Positions 35,002 to 43,791 of a stretch of 64,000 nucleotides of DNA are shown in pieces. The position numbers and the translations under genes were made by a program. The notes below the pieces were generated by a model that saw nothing but the letters and a program-made list of their open reading frames with translations, did no database searches and was not told the origin of the DNA. Origin of the DNA: Cetobacterium sp. NK01 (GTDB lineage: Bacteria; Fusobacteriota; Fusobacteriia; Fusobacteriales; Fusobacteriaceae); the NCBI RefSeq assembly GCF_024506395.1, contig NZ_JANIBO010000002.1, forward strand, positions 124,001 to 188,000, written 5' to 3'. Position 1 is the stretch's first letter. Each line of letters begins with the position of its first letter.

Positions 35002-36305
35002 AAAATTTATTTTTAAATTTATATTTTCTAGGTATTTTAGCAATTGGGTATAACTCATTTAAAAAAATTAAGGATAGTTCACATTTTTTTATAGCGAACA
35101 AAGAGGCTGGTGTCTTCCAAGTTACAGGTAGTTTATTAGCTACAGTTTTAGGAAGTTCAGCTATACTAGGAAATGTTGCGGCTACTTATTCTATTGGATG
35201 GGCTGGAATTTGGCTTCTTTTTTGTGCTGCATTTGGTCTTTTTGCCCTTTTGCCTTTACTTAAAAAATTTGAAAAATTTAAAGGTTATAATCTTCCTGAA
35301 CTCTTAGGAAGTTTTTATGGAGATGAGGTTCGAATTTTAAGTTCTTTTATTATTTCCATAGCTTGGATTGGAATTGTTGCCGCTCAAATTATGGGAGCTG
35401 CTCAAATTATGGAGATTATAAGTAATTTTTCTTATTTTCAAAGTGTTATTATAAGTGGAGTGGTTTTTATTATATATACGATACTAGGTGGACAACTTTC
35501 AATTATAAAAACAGATTGTTTTCAATTAATTTTTATTTTATTAGGTATTGTTCTATGTTTTTTATTTTTACCAAACATAGAAACAACTTACGTAGTACCT
35601 CAACTAATCAACGAAAAATTTAGTTACATCGATTTATTAATTTTAGTACTAACATATTCATCTACATTTTTAGTTGGCCCTGATATTTACTCTAGAATTT
35701 TTTGTGCAAAAGATAGTACTGTTGCTAAAAAATCTATTATTATTAGTATTATTATTTTAATACCTTTAGCTTTTATTTTAACTAAAATAGGTATATTTGC
35801 TGCGGGAGCTTATCCAAATTTAACTAATGGTCAATCTCCATTACTACATGTTGCAGCTAACACTTTACCTAAACCTATAAGTCTTCTTTTATACTTTGGT
35901 TTACTTTCTGCTATAATTTCTACTGCTGATACTTGTTTGTTAACTGGATCATCTATATTTACAGAGATTTTTACTAAAAATTTAAAAAATATAAGATCAA
36001 TTAAACTCACAAGAGTTTTCATTGGAGTATTTGGATTATTTAGTATCTTAGTTGCTCTTAAACTCAAGTTTATATTAAGTTCTCTATTATTAGCTTTATC
36101 TGTTTATTCAGGAGCACTTATAATTCCATGCTTTGCTGGGATTTTAGGATATAGATTTAAAAAGTTCTATGTTTTAAGTGCAATTATAATGGGAGGAGCT
36201 ATAGCTTTATTTGGAAAAATCTATGGTGGTAATCATTCAAATTATATTTTAATTCTTGCATTTTGCATCAATGCTATAATTTTAACAATTGGCAGAAAAA
36301 AATAA
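34995..36305 (+). CDS. SSS-family sodium:solute symporter coupled to birA
   Basis: This 436-residue transporter has about 12-13 helices of the sodium:solute symporter family. It has the GSLLATVLGSSAILGNVAATYSIGWAG segment near the N-terminus and LLSAIISTADTCLLTGSSIF in the C-terminal half, containing the family's Na+-site Ser/Thr residues. Its start lies inside birA and its ribosome binding site (GGGGAGG) lies within the last birA codons. The coupling suggests a role linked to biotin. Biotin/pantothenate uptake is known for the SSS-family SMVT in animals, but no bacterial precedent is visible in this sequence. Substrate therefore remains a guess. Confidence 0.85.
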   Translation: MVENLFLNLYFLGILAIGYNSFKKIKDSSHFFIANKEAGVFQVTGSLLATVLGSSAILGNVAATYSIGWAGIWLLFCAAFGLFALLPLLKKFEKFKGYNLPELLGSFYGDEVRILSSFIISIAWIGIVAAQIMGAAQIMEIISNFSYFQSVIISGVVFIIYTILGGQLSIIKTDCFQLIFILLGIVLCFLFLPNIETTYVVPQLINEKFSYIDLLILVLTYSSTFLVGPDIYSRIFCAKDSTVAKKSIIISIIILIPLAFILTKIGIFAAGAYPNLTNGQSPLLHVAANTLPKPISLLLYFGLLSAIISTADTCLLTGSSIFTEIFTKNLKNIRSIKLTRVFIGVFGLFSILVALKLKFILSSLLLALSVYSGALIIPCFAGILGYRFKKFYVLSAIIMGGAIALFGKIYGGNHSNYILILAFCINAIILTIGRKK

Positions 36306-36388
36306 AAAATATATTTTAGTTTTTTATTTACAGAAAAACTTTATGTTGGTACCAATGCTGAGTTTCTCCATACGAATATTTAAAATCT

Positions 36389-36532
36389 ATGAAAACTCTA
36401 AAAATACTGAATAAAATTACAGATAATTATCCAGGTGCATCTATCGCTTTAAAGAAGGGAAGCTTAGAAAAAGTTGAAAAAATTAATAAGATTTTAGAAA
36501 ATAAAAAAACACTCATGAGTATAATAATTTAG
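36389..36532 (+). pseudogene. Possible gene remnant, 47 codons
   Basis: The frame MKTLKILNKITDNYPGASIA continues to a Lys/Asn-rich end with stop TAG. It has no ribosome binding site. The same frame remains protein-like upstream of the ATG (CCATACGAATATTTAAAATC reads PYEYLK) but is interrupted by TGA near 36359. This pattern suggests the tail of a decayed gene, perhaps once longer on the 5' side. I cannot name its family, and it could equally be chance coding in AT-rich DNA. Confidence 0.3.
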
Positions 36533-36572
36533 TGATTAAATATTTTCCTGAAAAAAATAATTAATTTTTTTA

Positions 36573-36601
36573 TTGACATTTGATTTTTTTTTATTTATAC
36601 T
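36573..36601 (+). promoter_or_regulatory. Consensus sigma70 promoter for the small membrane peptide
   Basis: TTGACA (36573-36578) and TATACT (36596-36601) are separated by exactly 17 bases. The start codon of the 57-residue peptide is 34 bases downstream. Confidence 0.82.
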
Positions 36602-36634
36602 TAACAAAATAAAAAATTTAAGGGAGGTTACAAA

Positions 36635-36808
36635 ATGACATTATTTATATTTAGCTTTAGTTTATATCTATTTCTACTGCTGCTAGTATTTATTTTTATA
36701 TTGGATAAAAACTATATTTTCAATTGGCTAAATATAAATTCACAAGTTAACTCTTTTAAAAAATTAAAAATGAATACTATTTATTTTCATAGTCTTCTCT
36801 TTCTCTAA
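36635..36808 (+). CDS. 57-residue single-pass membrane peptide
   Basis: The peptide starts MTLFIFSFSLYLFLLLLVFI and has one strongly hydrophobic helix (about residues 3-23). A polar segment (DKNYIFNWLNINSQVNSFKK) follows, and the short C-terminus is more hydrophobic. AGGGAGG lies nine bases before the ATG, a near-perfect promoter lies upstream, and a strong terminator (36841-36867) follows. It therefore looks like a dedicated small transcript or a leader that precedes the peptide-binding protein gene. No family is recognised; toxin-like or transporter-accessory roles are possible but unsupported. Confidence 0.6.
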   Translation: MTLFIFSFSLYLFLLLLVFIFILDKNYIFNWLNINSQVNSFKKLKMNTIYFHSLLFL

Positions 36809-36840
36809 TTTTTGATTTAATTTAAAATAGTTGTGTTTAT

Positions 36841-36867
36841 AACAGCCAGAAATGGCTGTTTTTTTTA
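36841..36867 (+). terminator. Terminator between the small peptide and the binding-protein gene
   Basis: AACAGCCA and TGGCTGTT pair around GAAA, followed by T residues. Only about 25 bases separate it from the next start codon, so it may also act as an attenuator. Confidence 0.87.
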
Positions 36868-36892
36868 TATAAAATTTTAAGGAGATGATTCT

Positions 36893-38404
36893 ATGAAAAA
36901 TATTTGGTTTATTTTTACTATTTACCTTTCTCTATTCTCTACTAATACTTTCAGTAAGGTAGAGAATCAATTTAAGGACACCCTTGTTATTGCACAAAGA
37001 TCTGATGTGAAAACTTTAGATCCTCAAAAAAGTATTGATACTGTTTCAAATAAAGTGATAAACCTTATGTTTGAATCTCTTCTTACTTTAGATGAAAATT
37101 TAAATATAACACCACAAATTGCTACAAGTTGGGAGCAAACTGATGATCTAAATACTATTTTCCATCTAAGGGAAGATGTTACTTTTCATAATGGAGAAAA
37201 CTTAACATCTGAAGACGTAGTATTTTCATTAAACCGAGCTAAAGCTTCTGCACAAGTTGGATATAATTTTACACCCATTATAAATGTTCAAGCTATTGAT
37301 AAGTATACAGTACAAATAACAACTGATAAACCTTTTGGTGCTATGCTTAAATATTTAAGTAGTGTGGGAGGAGCTATTGTTAGCAAGAAAGCTGTAGATG
37401 AGCTAGGATCTAATTTCTCACAAAATCCTATTGGAAGTGGTCCATATAAATTTAAAGAGTGGATTCCAGGAGATAAAATTATCGTGGAAGCGTTTAATAA
37501 TTATTACGGTGAAATTCCTAAAAATAAAACTCTTATTGTTAGAAGTATTCCTGAAGTTACAAATAGAACCATCGCTCTTGAAACTGGCGAAGTTGATATT
37601 GCCTTTGATATTGGAATCATGGATAGAGAAACTATTAAAGATAGTAGTGATTTGGAATTGCTTGAAGTAGAGGCTCCATCTACTCTTTACCTAGGCTTTG
37701 ACAATACAAATCCATTATTTCAAAATAAAAAACTTAGAGAAGCTATTGCTTATGCAATTGATAACGAATCTTTAGCTGAATTTGTTTTTAGAGGAGCTGC
37801 TCTTTCTGGAGACTCCCCTATTCCTCCAGTTATAGATGTTTATAATCCAAATGTTAAAAAGTATCCACAAGACATAACTTTAGCTAAACAACTTATGAAA
37901 GAAGCTGGATTTGAAAATGGACTTAGCATTGAACTTTGGACATCAGCACAATCAACATGGATAGATATGTGTACTATTATTCAAGATCAATTAAAAGAGA
38001 TTGGAATAACTGCTGAAATTAAAATTTTCGAGTGGAGTACATATGTAACTATAACTTCCCAGCCAAACAAAGCTTTATATCTTCTTTCTTGGAACATCTC
38101 CTCTGTTGACGGAGATCCTGCTTTATACCCACTTTTCCATTCAAAGGAAAAAGGAATGTCTGGAAATAGAAGTTTTTATGACAATAAAGAGATCGATTCT
38201 TTATTGTTAGAAGCTAGAACTACTGTTGATCAAAACAAAAGAAAAGATCTTTATTTTAAAGCACAAGAGATAATTCAAAATGAATTGCCACACTATACAT
38301 TAGTATACCCTCATTATAATTTAGGGGCTAGAAAAGCTGTTAAAAACTTAGTTTTACAAAAGAATGGTTTCACTGACTTAGCAAAAACATACGTATTAAA
38401 ATAA
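36893..38404 (+). CDS. Peptide-type ABC transporter substrate-binding protein (SBP family 5)
   Basis: The 503-residue periplasmic binding protein is of the DppA/OppA type. A signal peptide (about 1-21, ending TNTFSK) is followed by the family pattern DTLVIAQRSDVKTLDPQKS, then LREDVTFHNGENLTSEDVVFSLNRAK and NPIGSGPYKFKEW. There is no lipobox Cys, so it is soluble. No permease or ATPase genes are adjacent, so it must share a transporter encoded elsewhere. The next gene, 18 bases away, is an M20 amidohydrolase. The pair probably takes up and hydrolyses an N-acylated amino acid or dipeptide. Confidence 0.9.
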   Translation: MKNIWFIFTIYLSLFSTNTFSKVENQFKDTLVIAQRSDVKTLDPQKSIDTVSNKVINLMFESLLTLDENLNITPQIATSWEQTDDLNTIFHLREDVTFHNGENLTSEDVVFSLNRAKASAQVGYNFTPIINVQAIDKYTVQITTDKPFGAMLKYLSSVGGAIVSKKAVDELGSNFSQNPIGSGPYKFKEWIPGDKIIVEAFNNYYGEIPKNKTLIVRSIPEVTNRTIALETGEVDIAFDIGIMDRETIKDSSDLELLEVEAPSTLYLGFDNTNPLFQNKKLREAIAYAIDNESLAEFVFRGAALSGDSPIPPVIDVYNPNVKKYPQDITLAKQLMKEAGFENGLSIELWTSAQSTWIDMCTIIQDQLKEIGITAEIKIFEWSTYVTITSQPNKALYLLSWNISSVDGDPALYPLFHSKEKGMSGNRSFYDNKEIDSLLLEARTTVDQNKRKDLYFKAQEIIQNELPHYTLVYPHYNLGARKAVKNLVLQKNGFTDLAKTYVLK

Positions 38405-38422
38405 ATTTATTGGGAGGTTTTT

Positions 38423-39586
38423 ATGAAAACAAAGGAGTTGGCTAAAAAATATAAAGATTATGTTATCTCTATGAGAAGGGAGTTTCATAGGTTTCCAGAA
38501 GCTAGTCTTGAAGAGTATCGAACATCTAAAAGAATTAAAGAGGAGCTTGAAAAATTTGGTATTGCAGCTGAAATTATAGGGGACACTGGGGTAGTTGCAA
38601 CTATTTCTGGTAAAAATAATGGTAAAACTGTGGCATTAAGAGGTGATATTGATGCTCTGTCCGTAACAGAGGCAACAAACACCTCGTATAGCTCTGAAAC
38701 TCCTGGACTTATGCATGCATGTGGTCATGATACTCACGCTGCAATGCTTCTAGGAGCTGCTAAAATTTTAAAAAATATGGAAAATGAGTTAAATGGAAAT
38801 GTTAAACTAATTTTTCAACCAGGAGAGGAAGTCGCTCGTGGAGCTTTAAAAATGGTAAACTGTGGTGTTTTAAACAATGTTGATAATATCTTTGGAATGC
38901 ATATATCTTCTGACCTCCCAGCTGGAAGTGTTTCGGCTGATGCTGGTCCTAGATGTGCATCTGCTGATATTTTTTCCATAAAAATTACAGGAAAAGGTGG
39001 TCATGGAGCTCGTCCTGATCAGTGTGTCGATGCTGTTGTTGTGGCTTCTGCAATTGTTATGAATCTACAATCTATTGTAAGTAGAGAATTCTCTCCTTTA
39101 GAACCTGTGGTTCTTACTGTTGGATCAATTGTTTCTGGAAGCCGTTTCAATGTTATCGCTCAAACTGCGACTTTAGAAGGAACAACTAGATGTTATAACC
39201 TTTCAATCAGAGAAAATTTCCCTAAGATAATTGAAAGAATAGCTAAAAGCACTGCTGAAGCATATCGAGCAACTGTTGAAGTTACTTATACTCTTGGTGT
39301 TGGGCCTACAATTAATAATTCAACATACTCAGATTTAGCTAAAGCTTCTGCTGCAAAATTAGTTGGAGAATCTAATGTAATTTATAGACCTCCTTCAACT
39401 GGTGGGGAGGACTTTTCAGAATTTGCAAACAGAGTTCCTGGAGTTATGGTAAATCTTGGAGCTAGAAATGAAGAAAAAGGTATTATCTATCCACATCATC
39501 ATGAAAAATTTGATGTAGATGAAGATGTTTTTGAAATTGGAAGTGCTTTATATGCTCAATATGCAATTGATTATCTAAATCAGTAA
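38423..39586 (+). CDS. M20-family amidohydrolase (N-acyl-amino-acid hydrolase type)
   Basis: This 387-residue cytoplasmic enzyme is of the IAA-amino-acid/hippurate hydrolase subgroup. Metal-binding motifs include HACGHDTHAAMLLGAAKIL and QPGEE, with HGARPDQCVD in the dimerisation lid. A late His lies in YPHHHEKFDVDE. It cleaves the amide of N-acyl amino acids or certain dipeptides. It is co-transcribed with the upstream binding protein and ends at a shared terminator. The substrate is not known. Confidence 0.9.
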   Translation: MKTKELAKKYKDYVISMRREFHRFPEASLEEYRTSKRIKEELEKFGIAAEIIGDTGVVATISGKNNGKTVALRGDIDALSVTEATNTSYSSETPGLMHACGHDTHAAMLLGAAKILKNMENELNGNVKLIFQPGEEVARGALKMVNCGVLNNVDNIFGMHISSDLPAGSVSADAGPRCASADIFSIKITGKGGHGARPDQCVDAVVVASAIVMNLQSIVSREFSPLEPVVLTVGSIVSGSRFNVIAQTATLEGTTRCYNLSIRENFPKIIERIAKSTAEAYRATVEVTYTLGVGPTINNSTYSDLAKASAAKLVGESNVIYRPPSTGGEDFSEFANRVPGVMVNLGARNEEKGIIYPHHHEKFDVDEDVFEIGSALYAQYAIDYLNQ

Positions 39587-39588
39587 AA

Positions 39589-39625
39589 AAAAATCCCTTC
39601 TTAATTTTTATAGAAGGGATTTTAA
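39589..39625. terminator. Bidirectional terminator
   Basis: AAATCCCTTCT (39591-39601) pairs with AGAAGGGATTT (39612-39622), with A and T tracts outside. It separates the amidohydrolase from the convergent PRD regulator. Confidence 0.88.
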
Positions 39626-41679
39626 TTTATATCTCTATTTTTTCCTAAATTTGATAGAAACTCATATTTTTTTATAATATCGATTACTTTCTTTTTACTT
39701 GGATTATTTTCTAATTTTTCTAGAAACTTATAATTACTAACTAAATCTAGAAAATTAGATAGTGCATCTAAATGCCCGTTTTCGTCTTGAGAAGTAAAAG
39801 TTAGCATAGTTTTCACAGGGGTTTCCTCTGGAAAAAGTATATCATTTCTAAAATTCATTAAAACCATCTTACTTTTAAAGACATTTCCATTATTTTTACT
39901 ATGTGGGAGAGCTACTTTATTACTCATTACCATATAGGGACCAAATTCTTTTACTCTTTCTATTATATTTTCAATATACGTTATATCGCAAATTTCATTT
40001 TCAATCATTATCTTTCCAGCCATTTTGATAGCTTCTTCCCAACTTCCACACTCTACGTCTAAAATGACATCTTCTAACATCTCTGATAGCTTTGGCTCAT
40101 CTTCATGAATGTCATTTATTAAAATCTCATTCATCAATAGAGACAAATCTTTTATCAAGATATTTTCATTTTTTATTACTCCACTTCTTTTAAAAGTTTC
40201 TAGTAGATCTGATAAAAAAATTCTACTTTTTCTTTTACTTAATCCAATATTTTCAAGTAATACAATATCCTCTTTTGATAATATTGTATTTATAGTTATA
40301 CAGGGTTTTTTGAGGTCAACTTCATCCATATTTATTGTTCCTACAATAAGATCTATGCTATCTAAACTATAATCTTTTAATCTATAAAATGGAATAACTT
40401 CTACAATATTTACTGAAAAGTTTTCATTTATTTGCTGCGATAATAATTTTGATGTTCCGTATCCTGAACTACAAACTACTAGTATGTTATTTTTTCTATT
40501 TTCAAGTTTACTTGTTCTATCTAGAGCAGCTTTAAAGTGAATAGCTAAAAAAGCAATTTCATCTTCAGTTATCTCTAAATTTATAAAATCTTTTAATGGT
40601 TTAATAGATTTTTTAGTTCCCATAAATATTGGTTTGTATAGTTTTAAAAAATCTTTTAAAATACTATTTTCTAAAATTTGTTTATTTTTTAATCTATGAA
40701 TAGTTGGTTTCAAGTGATTAATAATTCCTTTTAATAGCACTTTATCTTTTGATAGATTCACACCCATATTTTCAGAAAAAATTTTAATTATTTTTTTAGC
40801 TATTATATCAATCTCTATCCAAAATTTATAACTACTATTTTCAGCTGAATAACAATGACTTCCTAAAAAATAATCTGTTAATCGCACCTTTTCATTTAAA
40901 TTAACTTTTATTTTATATTCCTTCTCTAAAATATCTAAAAATTTATTTATTACTTTATACTCTTTTAATCCTTGAAAAAAAACTTGATTTTCAACTTCTA
41001 ATATAGATTTTCCTTTTTTTAATCTATCTATCATTATTAAAATATAATAATAAAGATTTGTATATGGTTCATCTGATATTATCTGTTTTGTGTTGTCAAT
41101 TATTAAATTTAAAAACTTCTCTATTTTTTCTCTATCTATTTCTGCGTAATATTTTTCAATAATATTTGAAAAATAAATCTCTTTTGAATAGGTTAATATA
41201 AATTTCAATTGAGTCTTTCTAATATTCTCCTCAGTTCCAACTAAGATTAAACCTTTTTGTATTTCAATCTCTAATTTCAATTCATTTAATTTTAATTTTT
41301 CTTTAACTACTTTTAAAATATTTTTAACACTAGTTCTACTAACTCCAAGTTCATCTTCTATATTTTTTAAATTTATTCTTTCTAAAAATAAAACTTTAAA
41401 CAATATAATTTCATCTTTATACTCTGTTAAATCTATACACCTTATAAATTTATCGATTACTATAGGTAAAATATCTAAGTTTTTATATTCAACTTGACCC
41501 TTTTCCACTTTTTCAATTTGAGGATAGTTATTACTTTTTAATATTTCATTTATTTTATCTATATCATATCTGATACTTCTTTCATTTATGCATAAAAATT
41601 CTGAAAGGAGTTTATAACTGATTTTTCCATTATATTTTATAAAATACTTAAGAATTTCTAACTCTCTTTTAGTCATCAT
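39622..41679 (-). CDS. PRD-containing PTS-responsive transcriptional activator
   Basis: The 685-residue regulator is of the MtlR/ManR/LicR type. It has an N-terminal winged helix (about 1-65: ISYKLLSEFLCINERSIRYDIDKI) and a second helix-turn-helix (about 100-130). Two PTS regulation domains follow, then an EIIB-like domain (NILVVCSSGYGTSKLL, with the phospho-Cys). The C-terminal EIIA domain of the fructose/mannitol family has its active His in VALPHSKN. Such proteins activate a PTS operon when phosphorylation signals low sugar availability. The gene is divergent from a fructose-family PTS permease, its likely target. Confidence 0.9.
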   Translation of the reverse strand: MMTKRELEILKYFIKYNGKISYKLLSEFLCINERSIRYDIDKINEILKSNNYPQIEKVEKGQVEYKNLDILPIVIDKFIRCIDLTEYKDEIILFKVLFLERINLKNIEDELGVSRTSVKNILKVVKEKLKLNELKLEIEIQKGLILVGTEENIRKTQLKFILTYSKEIYFSNIIEKYYAEIDREKIEKFLNLIIDNTKQIISDEPYTNLYYYILIMIDRLKKGKSILEVENQVFFQGLKEYKVINKFLDILEKEYKIKVNLNEKVRLTDYFLGSHCYSAENSSYKFWIEIDIIAKKIIKIFSENMGVNLSKDKVLLKGIINHLKPTIHRLKNKQILENSILKDFLKLYKPIFMGTKKSIKPLKDFINLEITEDEIAFLAIHFKAALDRTSKLENRKNNILVVCSSGYGTSKLLSQQINENFSVNIVEVIPFYRLKDYSLDSIDLIVGTINMDEVDLKKPCITINTILSKEDIVLLENIGLSKRKSRIFLSDLLETFKRSGVIKNENILIKDLSLLMNEILINDIHEDEPKLSEMLEDVILDVECGSWEEAIKMAGKIMIENEICDITYIENIIERVKEFGPYMVMSNKVALPHSKNNGNVFKSKMVLMNFRNDILFPEETPVKTMLTFTSQDENGHLDALSNFLDLVSNYKFLEKLENNPSKKKVIDIIKKYEFLSNLGKNRDIN

Positions 41680-41845
41680 TACTCCTCCCCTTTATTTTTT
41701 TTAATTTTATCATAATTTCTACATTTTTTCTAATTTTAAAACATATGTGGGCAAAAAAAATCATTTTTTTTTGAAAAAATATGATTCTATTCTTTTTATT
41801 TTCAATCTGTTATTATAAAAGAAAAATAAAACTTAGGAGGTTTTT

Positions 41846-43744
41846 ATGAATTTTAGTAATTTAATCGACAAAAATTTAATTGTTTTAGATTTAGATTCTT
41901 TAAACAAAAATGAAGTTATTGAAAAATTAGTGGATTTACTTGATGAAAATGGTGCTCTTATCAATAAAAATGAGTTTCTTGAAGCTGTTTTACTTAGAGA
42001 AACAAAATCTCCAACTGGATTAGAGGATGGCTTAGCTATTCCCCACGGGAAGTCTCCTTCTGTTAAAACTCCTAAAATTGCTGCTGCAAGATTAAAAAAT
42101 AAAATTAAAGATTGGGAGTCTGTAGACGAAAGTAATGAAGTAGATCTTATTTTTTTAATAGCTATTCCTGATGCTGAAAAGGGAACAACACACATTGAAG
42201 TTCTTTCAAATCTTACAACTCTTTTCATGGAGGATGGATTTATCGAATCTCTTAGAGGCGCTAAAAATAAAGATGAATTTTTAAATATCATTTTAAAAAA
42301 TGATAAATCAGCACCTTTAAAAACTGAAACTATAAATAAAAAAGAAAAATCATTTGAAAAATCAACTGAGGAGAATAAATCATTTAAGTTTCACTTAAAT
42401 AAACTAAAAGAACATCTTCTTTTTGGAACTTCACATATGATTCCATTCATTGTTGCTGGAGGAGTTTTACTATCTCTTGCTGTAATGTTATCTGGAAAAG
42501 GTGCTGTACCTGAAACTGGATTTTTAAAAGATATGGCTGATATGGGAATAGCTGGACTTACTCTTTTTACAGCTGTTCTTGGTGGATATATTGCTTACTC
42601 TATTGCTGATAAACCAGGTTTAGCACCAGGTATGATCGGTTCATGGATAGCAGTTCAAAATTATAAAACTGGATTCTTAGGAGCTATTATCGTTGGATTT
42701 ATAGCTGGTTTCATTATCAACCTTCTTAAAAAAATCAAGCTTCCTGATAGCATGAAATCTTTGGGATCTATATTTATTTATCCTTTAATTGGAACATTTA
42801 TAGTTTGTGGTATTGTAATGTGGGGAATAGGTATTCCAATAGCCGCTATGATGACAAGTATGAATACTTGGCTTGCTAGTATGGCTGGTAGTGGTAAAGT
42901 TGCTCTCGGAGCTATTCTTGGTGGAATGACAGCCTTTGATATGGGTGGACCTATTAATAAAGTTGCTACACTTTTTGCTCAAACTCAAGTTGATACACAA
43001 CCTTGGTTAATGGGTGGAGTTGGAATAGCGATTTGCACTCCACCTCTTGGAATGGCTTTAGCTACTTTCTTATCTCCTAAAAAATATACAAAAGATGAAA
43101 AAGAAGCTGGAAAGGCTGCTGCTATAATGGGATTAATTGGAATTAGTGAAGGGGCAATTCCTTTTGCTGCTGCTGATCCTATGAGAGTTTTACCTGCTAT
43201 AGTTGCTGGTGGAATTGTTGGAAATATTATTGGATTTTTAATGAACTGTATCAATCACGCTCCTTGGGGAGGGTGGATTGTTTTACCAGTAGTTGAAGGT
43301 AAGTTTGGATATGTACTTGGAACTATTTTAGGAGCATTAACTACAGCTCTAATTGTGAATACTTTAAAACCTGTCGCTCCTGAAACTTTAGAAGAAGAGA
43401 TGGAAGAGTTAAATTATGAGGGTGTAGTAGATGAAGGTGAAGCTGATGTTTTAGCTATAACATCTTGTCCATCTGGAGTTGCTCATACATTCTTAGCTGC
43501 TAAAGCTTTAGAAAAAACAGCTGCTAAGATAGGTATTAAAATAAAAGTTGAAACTCAAGGAGCTAACGGTATTGTAAACAGAATTACTCAAAAAGATATA
43601 GAAAATGCTAAAGTTGTAATCTTTGCACATGACGTAGCTATAAAAGAACCTCAAAGATTTAAAAATATAAAAACATTGGATGTTAAAACAAAAGTAGCAA
43701 TTCAAGACCCTAAAAAATTAATTGAAGATAGTTTAAGTATTTAA
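41846..43744 (+). CDS. Fructose-family PTS permease, EIIA-EIIC-EIIB fusion
   Basis: This 632-residue complete Enzyme II has domains in an uncommon order. EIIA comes first (about 1-150, active His in GLAIPHGKSPSV), then a charged linker. EIIC (about 190-510) follows, with GTSHMIPFIVAGG, GGMTAFDMGGPINKVATLF and GISEGAIPFAAADP. EIIB is last (about 532-630, phospho-Cys in ITSCPSGVAHTFLAAKAL). The family transports fructose, mannose-related sugars or mannosylglycerate, delivering a sugar phosphate. No phosphofructokinase gene (fruK) is adjacent, so the substrate need not be fructose. Control is probably by the divergent PRD activator. Confidence 0.9.
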   Translation: MNFSNLIDKNLIVLDLDSLNKNEVIEKLVDLLDENGALINKNEFLEAVLLRETKSPTGLEDGLAIPHGKSPSVKTPKIAAARLKNKIKDWESVDESNEVDLIFLIAIPDAEKGTTHIEVLSNLTTLFMEDGFIESLRGAKNKDEFLNIILKNDKSAPLKTETINKKEKSFEKSTEENKSFKFHLNKLKEHLLFGTSHMIPFIVAGGVLLSLAVMLSGKGAVPETGFLKDMADMGIAGLTLFTAVLGGYIAYSIADKPGLAPGMIGSWIAVQNYKTGFLGAIIVGFIAGFIINLLKKIKLPDSMKSLGSIFIYPLIGTFIVCGIVMWGIGIPIAAMMTSMNTWLASMAGSGKVALGAILGGMTAFDMGGPINKVATLFAQTQVDTQPWLMGGVGIAICTPPLGMALATFLSPKKYTKDEKEAGKAAAIMGLIGISEGAIPFAAADPMRVLPAIVAGGIVGNIIGFLMNCINHAPWGGWIVLPVVEGKFGYVLGTILGALTTALIVNTLKPVAPETLEEEMEELNYEGVVDEGEADVLAITSCPSGVAHTFLAAKALEKTAAKIGIKIKVETQGANGIVNRITQKDIENAKVVIFAHDVAIKEPQRFKNIKTLDVKTKVAIQDPKKLIEDSLSI

Positions 43745-43747
43745 TTT

Positions 43748-43787
43748 AAAAGAAGCCAACTAGAAAAATTTTTAGTTGGCTTCTTTA
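43748..43787. terminator. Bidirectional terminator
   Basis: AAAGAAGCCAACTA and TAGTTGGCTTCTTT form a long perfect stem. It lies between the convergent PTS and SSS symporter genes. Confidence 0.92.
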
Positions 43788-43791
43788 TATT

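Larger units (their letters stand above)
36306..36634. other. Intergenic region with a possible decayed reading frame and a strong promoter
   Basis: These 329 bases hold no clear terminator for the symporter gene. They contain a 47-codon reading frame (36389-36532) described separately and a consensus promoter at 36573-36601. Confidence 0.6.

Noticed and set aside
41833-42291. A 152-codon minus-strand frame over the EIIA domain
   Set aside because: The plus-strand EIIA is clearly real, with an active-site His motif and a ribosome binding site. The antisense frame has neither.
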